Of a stretch of 64,000 bases of DNA, positions 58,832 to 64,000 are shown piece by piece. Position numbers and translations under genes: made by a program. How positions within the stretch are numbered: the stretch's first letter is position 1; each line of letters opens with the position of its first letter. The stretch is from Chrysogorgia sp. JL179-B06. Lineage: Eukaryota > Cnidaria > Anthozoa > Scleralcyonacea > Chrysogorgiidae. The notes under the pieces are model-generated. The model was not told the DNA's origin and did not search any database. It saw only the letters and a list, made by a program, of their open reading frames with translations. The stretch spans positions 4,366,001-4,430,000 of the forward strand of contig JAYKKM010000439.1 of NCBI GenBank assembly GCA_035772405.1, written 5' to 3'.

Positions 58832-58927
58832 CCTTCGATAGCTCAGTTGGCAGAGCGGGGGACTGTAGATCTATGTATCCTTATAGCTGTTATCCCTAGG
58901 TCACTGGTTCAAATCCGGTTCGAAGGA
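58832..58927 (+). tRNA. tRNA-Tyr: tRNA-Tyr(GTA), intron-containing, copy 32
   Basis: Identical to copy 1. Anticodon 58865-58867, intron 58869-58891. Confidence 0.96.
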
Positions 58928-59140
58928 GCTTCTTTAGATGCCAAAGAGTTTTAGATATAATTTTTTTGTTATATTATAATTAAATACGCTCTTATTCTCT
59001 AATAACATATTTTGACATTTCGCTTTGAATAAGATGTGCGTGAGGAACCCAGTTTTTCTTCAATCCACGTTGATTTTTAGTAGCCACTGTGTTGTTGTGT
59101 TATGAATATATAATAAAAGATTGTTTCTCATACAAGTATT

Positions 59141-59213
59141 GCCCGGTTAGCTCAGTTGGTAGAGCATCAGACTTTTAATCTGAGGGTCATGGGTTCAAGT
59201 CCCTTATCGGGCT
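59141..59213 (+). tRNA. tRNA-Lys: tRNA-Lys(TTT), copy 32 (last)
   Basis: Identical to copy 1. Anticodon 59174-59176. Confidence 0.95.
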
Positions 59214-59430
59214 ACGCATGCCATAAAAACATTTTAACAGATTTTGCAGTAATCGCACTCGGACTAATCATTCTGTTGCATGTAGACATTTTATTCGTTC
59301 GTGTTTTATGATTTGTATACTTTTTTCATTATCATTTCAATCAGTTAATGCAGAATAATTATTTAAAAAATTAACGTCTTAGCAGAATGTAAATAAATCA
59401 CTACGATAGAATAGTATCTTTTTTCTTATA

Positions 59431-59502
59431 GCCGAAGTAGCTCAGTTGGGAGAGCGTTAGACTGAAGATCTAAAGGTCCCTGGTTCAATCCCGGTTTCGG
59501 CA
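59431..59502 (+). tRNA. tRNA-Phe: tRNA-Phe(GAA), copy 32 (last), 1-nt deletion
   Basis: Anticodon 59464-59466. 72 nt: one G of the T-stem 3' strand is missing (CCGGTTTCGG instead of CCGGGTTTCGG), so either the T stem or the acceptor stem loses a pair. Possibly a pseudogene. Confidence 0.85.
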
Positions 59503-60812
59503 TTTCTTGAAAAATGTTATGTGGAGATTTACCGTTACCGGAAAATATCATGGGTTTTTAACAATGACTCTGTTAATCAACCCATTCCGTTATGACCCCA
59601 TATATATATTAGAGACAAGTGCAGTCAGAATTATTTTCTACACATCTTTTATGATGTGGATTTTTCTTCGTTATGTTCGATATACGTGTACCTGCTTAAT
59701 TTTTTAATTTAATAGTCATTAAATAAGGATTTTTATCAAATCCCTTTTCAGACAATCCTGCAGACAAAATTCATGAGGAATTTTACTCGGACCAACAAAA
59801 TACTGTCTCCCCTCCCCCTAGACAATGTTGGTCAATCTACAAGCGCAAAAAGCCGAGCATTTTGTTGTTTATCGTGGAATAACACAACATTGATGTGGGA
59901 GGAGGGAAACGTACGTTTTATTCAGTCGGAAATTGGGCAATAAAAAGAAAGTAGGTGCTTAACTACGTTGGATGTCTTGCGTCCACATAATTTGTCCAGG
60001 ATTGTCTGAAAAAGTATTTTAAGCAAATTACGTATTTTTATTAGATTACAAGATTGGGGAGGTTTATTATGTCTTGTGATTTGTAAGAGTCTTCAAAATC
60101 TTATTTCGAATCAAATGAACTACTCATAGTCGGATAGACAAGTCCTACTATAGAGCAATTTTATTCGACGCCTTATTCGCATTTTATTCGACTTCACGGA
60201 TATATCGGATATCAGACGGTACACGGCTGTGTACCGATAGTATAAAAGAAACATACATATTTTATTTTAATTTAACGTTGCACAACTGTGTACCGTGTGA
60301 GACAATTTGCATATCTGTGCACAGCGAGGACGGATGGGACGGCAGCACCAGCCCCTGTAGTTATAGATCCTTTTGTCACCAGACTTTAAAAATAAGGTTG
60401 TATCGATTGCAATTTTCGATAGAGGTTTACAACACTGATCTGTGAAACATAAATACATGCAGTCTTACATATATTATAACAATCGAAAAAATCTATATAT
60501 ATAGGCCCTATTGCCTCCGCCAGCTCCAGGCCCAACGTACCCTTAATCTGGCTCTGTATCATATATTTTATGATCATTAACGATTCCAAAAGGAGTTTTA
60601 GCTTAATTGGAGTAACAAAATCTCAAAAGATACGATGCTAGTAATAATAACTAATAATATATTCGTCATAATTGGTAAGCATTCACTATTACAAATCTGG
60701 ATATCAAAGTTTGAACAATCCTTCGATAGCTCAGTTGGCAGAGCGGGGGACTGTAGATCTATGTTATCCCTATAGGTCACTGGTTCAAATCCGGTTCGAA
60801 GGAGCTTCTTTA
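59503..60812 (+). repeat. Array unit 33, terminal partial unit
   Basis: It ends after tRNA-Tyr; Lys and Phe are absent. It lacks 15 nt of GC block 1 near 60324, has AATCGAAAAAATCT in place of the GATCG hairpin, and GATCATTAACG near 60572. Similarity to other units stops at about 60812. Confidence 0.9.
60720..60803 (+). tRNA. tRNA-Tyr: tRNA-Tyr(GTA), copy 33, shortened intron
   Basis: Anticodon 60753-60755. Only about 9 nt of intron remain (60757-60765), and exon 2 carries a TA insertion in the variable region (CCCTATAGG). Acceptor, D and T stems still pair. The altered intron may not splice, so this is probably a decaying edge copy. Confidence 0.8.
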
Positions 60813-60989
60813 TAGCCCGGCGGTTAAGCCCGAAATTTTGCCTTAATCGTTCGTTTTGTGATACAAGCATGAAACTTGGCAAGTAGATAAAGTTTCTAGT
60901 GCTGATGACTTTCTGATATAGGGCCAATGCAGATTTCTTCCTGGTGCCACAAAATCTTCCAATTTACCAATCAAAGTATATACTCAGCG
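60813..60989. other. Array-edge flank, no gene seen
   Basis: Sequence unlike the array begins with CCCGGCGGTTAAGCCC. I recognise no gene here. An antisense frame crossing the array edge (60598-60927) is the complement of tRNA-Tyr over much of its length and is not credible. Confidence 0.6.
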
Positions 60990-61560
60990 GGCACACGACG
61001 TTGTTTCGACGTCGATTTTCGGTCGAAATCGGGTCGTACAACGTCGCTTTGTCGATGTGTTATCGACGTCGGAATCAGACGTTGTTTCGACGTCGATATC
61101 GAGTCGTTGAATTTCACGTCGGTTCACGACCAAACATCGACGTTGTTTCGACGTCTGATTTTCGACGTGTTATCGACGTTGGAAACAGACGTTGTTTCGA
61201 CGTTGAATTGACGTCGATATCGAGTCGTTAAATCACGTCGCTTCACGACCAAACATGGACGTTGTTTCGACGTCTGCTTTTCGACGTGTTACCGACGTCG
61301 GAAACAGACGTTGTTTCGACGTTGATATCGAGTCGTCAAATCACGTCGGTTCACGACCAAACATCGACGTTGTTTCGACGTCTGCTTTCGACGTCAGTAC
61401 CGACGTCGGAAACAGACGTTGTTTCGACGTTGAATTGACGTTGATATCGAGTCGTCAAATCACGTCGGTTCACGACCAAACATCGACATTGTTCGACGTC
61501 TGCTTTTCGACGTGTTATCGACGTCGATATTGTATCGTCGAATCTCTCCTCACTTAACGA
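60990..61560. repeat. CGACGT-rich degenerate tandem repeat
   Basis: GACCAAACAT recurs at 61128, 61247, 61355 and 61474, with a degenerate GACCAAGCA at 61559, giving monomers of 119, 108, 119 and 85 nt. Inside, GTTGTTTCGACG-like blocks occur about nine times, and the palindromes GACGTC and CGACGT dominate. CpG is abundant, against a CpG-poor background. Open frames across it are by-products of the periodicity. Confidence 0.85.
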
Positions 61561-62340
61561 CCAAGCAAGTTACTTATATAATTGGTGATAAAAAAAATAG
61601 TCCCAGACGAGTCAAAATGCTATAGTTTCTTACTTTATTTTGTATGTATAAAAGCAACCTACTTTATATCAACTCGGACATGCGATGCAGCGACAGGGAA
61701 AAAGCCAGTAATGACGGAAAGATATTCAGCAACTGTATATGTAACTGTAGTTGGATTTGAAGTGTCCTTCGGTTCGAAGAATTTGTCGGCGATCAGGGAC
61801 AAGAACTATGCTTCAAGAACCCATTTGTTTTTGAAGAAACCTGTCTTCCTGGCATAAGGATTACGTAATAAGGATTTCTTTCTTTTGGCATAAGGATTAC
61901 GTTCATGCTGCTGTCCGACTATAGCCGCCGCTTTTAAGTCTGAATGCCGTACTTATTGGCTTTTTTTTACCTTCTTTGTAAAATCGTATTAATCGTCGAG
62001 TACTGTCCAAGTTATTAAACATATATTTTATGTCTAGTTGAGAAAAGTTTTGTTCTGTTCTTAACTTGTAATACTGCAGTCTGCATGCTCAACAAATTTG
62101 TAAATCTTCGAAATCAGATTGTTTAAAATGTATTACAAGTAATATATAATATTATACTAGAAATACGTGTGCGCAACAACCCCTCGCCCGCTTACTGTTT
62201 GAGGCTTTAATATTGCCAAACTGAACAGATTTTCAAACTGCTTATTTTTTGGGTGCAATTTGTGGGTAGTGTACTAAACAGAACCCAAGTGGGAAAGTCT
62301 GCCGACACAATTGTCTCGCAGGCAGGGTTGGAACCAATTG
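61561..62340. other. Flank with no recognisable gene
   Basis: AT-rich single-copy-looking sequence. A 91-codon frame at 61582-61857 has no recognisable domain. GGCATAAGGATTACGT is repeated at 61851-61866 and 61887-61902. Confidence 0.5.
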
Positions 62341-62358
62341 TGTAACTATTGATTATTG

Positions 62359-62391
62359 AAATTAATAATTAATTTTTATAATTATTAATTT
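62359..62391. repeat. AT-only inverted repeat, 13-bp perfect arms
   Basis: Arms at 62359-62371 and 62379-62391 with a 7-nt loop, inside an almost GC-free stretch (about 62340-62450). It could extrude as a cruciform or be chance in very low-complexity DNA. Confidence 0.6.
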
Positions 62392-62545
62392 AAATAATAA
62401 TTTTATTAATTATATATTACATAATTAAAGTTAATTATGTCAGTTATGCTTTTAATAATAAATTTCAACATGCATGTTTACAGTACCGTAACAATGGCAT
62501 ACTCAAAGTACAATTGTATTCACGAGACTGCATAACCTTGTACAT

Positions 62546-62740
62546 ACATGTACCCTTCTGTAATAATGTAATCTGCATGTTCCTTATTGCCTAATTGTCA
62601 GTATAAGCAGATACGTGTACCCTACTGTAATGTAATCTGCATGTTCCTTATTGTCTAATTGTCAGTATAAGCAGATACATGTACCTTACTGTAATAATGT
62701 AATCTGCATGTTCCTTATTGTCTAATTGTTAGTAGCAGAT
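62546..62740. repeat. Three-copy tandem repeat, 64-67 bp
   Basis: Copies start at 62546, 62613 and 62677. Each contains GTAATCTGCATGTTCC and CTAATTGT and ends in AGCAGAT. The second lacks one ATA in TAATAATG. No coding or RNA signature. Confidence 0.9.
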
Positions 62741-63709
62741 ACCAAAAGATTCCATACCTAAATTTATCCTAGACCAAATTGATAAGCCTGATAAACCTTT
62801 TATTCTTTTAGAAGACTTCTGTTTCTTAACTTTTATTACTATTATATAATTATGCACATTCATGTACCAGTATTTCAATGGTATTCAAGTACCGGTAACA
62901 CAATTTCAAAAATTGAAATGACAAAAGCCATAATATACAACAAAGAACGATATTGCTTAATCTAATTATTTCACCAATATATATATATATATTAATTCAG
63001 GATGAAATTCCTTTCAGCTGCTTCTTGTCAGTGGGGTGATACCACTTGTTTAATCCTAACATGTTCCCCTGACACAGTCAGTGTTAACCTACCCAATTAT
63101 ACATTATACAGTATTTATCCTTCAAAAGCTGTGTAAAAATATACATTGAAAGCCTAGGACTGGCACTGTCCAGGCCTACTATCCAGGACAAAGGTGAATT
63201 TAAACAGACACACTAAGCCATTGGCCAGAAGGGCATATGCCATAATATCAGATGAGCGTAAATGCTGATTGTTATAGCCAGTATGGTGTATGTTTACACT
63301 ATTAAAGTGAGTAAAATGTAAGCCAGGCCCAAGGTGGCATCCAGCCAGGTTGGTCCTGGTTAGTCCTATAGACTTGCAGTATCAACACAGCTATAATCAG
63401 TACTTTTTTACATCCTTACCACCAGTACTGGTACTCACTATATAGCTAATTATCAAGTATTGCAATTATTCCATTGTGGATGAGGTTGCAAAGTGACCGA
63501 GTGAAACAATGGTGATAGATAATTTAAATAAAAGTATAAAATCTGCCATTCAAAATTTGTATTAACATTTGTTATTCTGCAATATTATAATAAAGCACAT
63601 AATTTATTGGTATATCTTATGTAAGGACTATTCAATTTCGAGCGAAAGCCCTTCAAAGAGTGATTTCGTGATGTCTGAATATATCAACAAACCGAAATTC
63701 AAATAATCG
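62741..63709. other. Flank with no recognisable gene
   Basis: AT-rich non-coding-looking sequence with an (AT)n run near 62977-62992 and a 12-bp palindrome ACCAGTACTGGT at 63421-63432. I see no gene or RNA. Confidence 0.5.
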
Positions 63710-63743
63710 CTAACCCTAATCCTAACCCTAATCCTAACCCTAA
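63710..63743. repeat. Short telomere-like tract (TAACCC/TAATCC)
   Basis: Alternating TAACCC and TAATCC hexamers, about five in total. It resembles degenerate animal TTAGGG repeats on the complementary strand, but is far too short for a telomere. Confidence 0.6.
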
Positions 63744-64000
63744 AACTGACTTGGGTTGATGTTATAATAATTTTAAATTTCGGTTGCCATGACGACATGC
63801 CAAAAGTGAAATGTTCCGACCACAATATCTTTTGAAGTACTAACTCTAAGAACTCATTCTACATATCTAATGAAAGCTTCATTAACAGCCTCTGACATAC
63901 ATGTACCTACAAAAATATTTTTGTAACTGATACCTAACAGCTTGAAAAAAGCGACTACGCTTGGATTGGATTGACAAACCCCGTATAAATATTTTAGATA
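63744..64000. other. Flank, nothing identified
   Basis: No gene, RNA or repeat recognised in the last 257 nt. Confidence 0.5.

Larger units (their letters stand above)
57600..59502 (+). repeat. Array unit 32, spacer type B, right-edge drift
   Basis: TAGCCGTATATTGCC near 58613 (small insertion) and TTTTTATCAAATC near 57827 are private or shared only with unit 33. Confidence 0.9.
1..60812 (+). repeat. Tandem tDNA array, ~1.9-kb unit (Tyr-Lys-Phe), 33 units or part-units
   Basis: Successive tRNA-Tyr starts lie 1897-1908 nt apart, with three exceptions: two 1216-nt steps at units 2 and 19, and a final 1888-nt step. All tRNA genes are on the + strand. Within a unit the Tyr-to-Lys start distance is about 309 nt and Lys-to-Phe about 290 nt; the remaining 1.23 kb is spacer. 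Units differ by scattered substitutions and short indels. The left end is cut by the window. The right end is abrupt: similarity to other units stops about 9 nt after the last tRNA-Tyr. Tandem eukaryotic tDNA arrays are known from Xenopus laevis and Entamoeba; this particular trio and unit length I do not recognise from a described locus. Confidence 0.97.

Noticed and set aside
1..60812. CRISPR-array interpretation of the regular repeats.
   Set aside because: Repeats are 1.9 kb with no short repeat/spacer structure, and tRNA genes explain the conserved islands.
60598..60927. 109-codon minus-strand frame with GFEPVT- and SPALPTELS-like strings.
   Set aside because: Those strings are the antisense translation of tRNA-Tyr, a well-known source of spurious protein predictions.
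60927..61557. Three overlapping frames of 94-100 codons rich in FDV and RRCF repeats.
   Set aside because: By-product of the CGACGT repeat, which stays open in several frames at once.
61582..61857. 91-codon plus-strand frame in the flank.
   Set aside because: No recognisable domain, no splice or promoter evidence, and a length plausible by chance. I list the region as gene-free.
63421..63432. 12-bp palindrome ACCAGTACTGGT.
   Set aside because: Single short palindrome in unremarkable flank; expected by chance at this scale.
63628..63825. 65-codon minus-strand frame with RVRIRVRIRV.
   Set aside because: Translation of the telomere-like hexamers.

Overview
The window is dominated by a head-to-tail tandem array of transfer RNA genes. 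The organism is eukaryotic and most likely an invertebrate animal. The reasons are a tRNA-Tyr gene interrupted one base 3' of the anticodon, tRNA genes that do not encode CCA, internal pol III A and B boxes followed by T-runs, an AT-rich non-coding background, and a TTAGGG-type motif in the flank. The phylum cannot be settled from the sequence; a mollusc or cnidarian would fit the style of the flank, but that is a weak impression.

Bases 1 to about 60812 are array. The repeat unit is about 1.9 kb (usually 1897-1908 nt). Each unit carries, in order on the + strand, tRNA-Tyr(GTA) with a 23-nt intron, tRNA-Lys(TTT) and tRNA-Phe(GAA). About 1.23 kb of AT-rich spacer lies between Phe and the next Tyr. 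I count 33 Tyr, 32 Lys and 32 Phe genes or remnants. The window opens inside a unit (base 1 lies about 28 nt after a tRNA-Phe end), so the array continues to the left. Units 2 and 19 are truncated to about 1216 nt by the same internal deletion. Unit 8 and the start of unit 9 form a divergent island with a broken tRNA-Phe. The last four units (30-33) carry different tRNA lesions, as expected at a decaying array edge. Shared variants show multi-unit duplications: about 4.14-8.2 kb matches about 9.84-13.9 kb, and about 27.0-33.6 kb matches about 37.8-44.4 kb.

The spacer holds a 271-bp segment bounded by inverted repeats, a perfect 7-bp hairpin, a small GATCG hairpin followed by an alternating TA tract, two GC-richer blocks, and an isolated A-box match. 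I see no protein-coding gene. The 60-70 codon open frames that recur in every unit change with indels between units and resemble no family.

Bases 60813-64000 are non-array flank. They contain a CGACGT-rich degenerate tandem repeat (about 60.99-61.56 kb), an AT-only inverted repeat, a three-copy 64-67 bp tandem repeat and a short telomere-like tract, but no recognisable gene.

The three tRNAs serve tyrosine, lysine and phenylalanine codons. The array therefore looks like a multicopy tDNA satellite kept similar by unequal exchange or gene conversion, comparable in design to the 3.18-kb tDNA repeats known in Xenopus laevis. Whether most copies are expressed cannot be told from the sequence.
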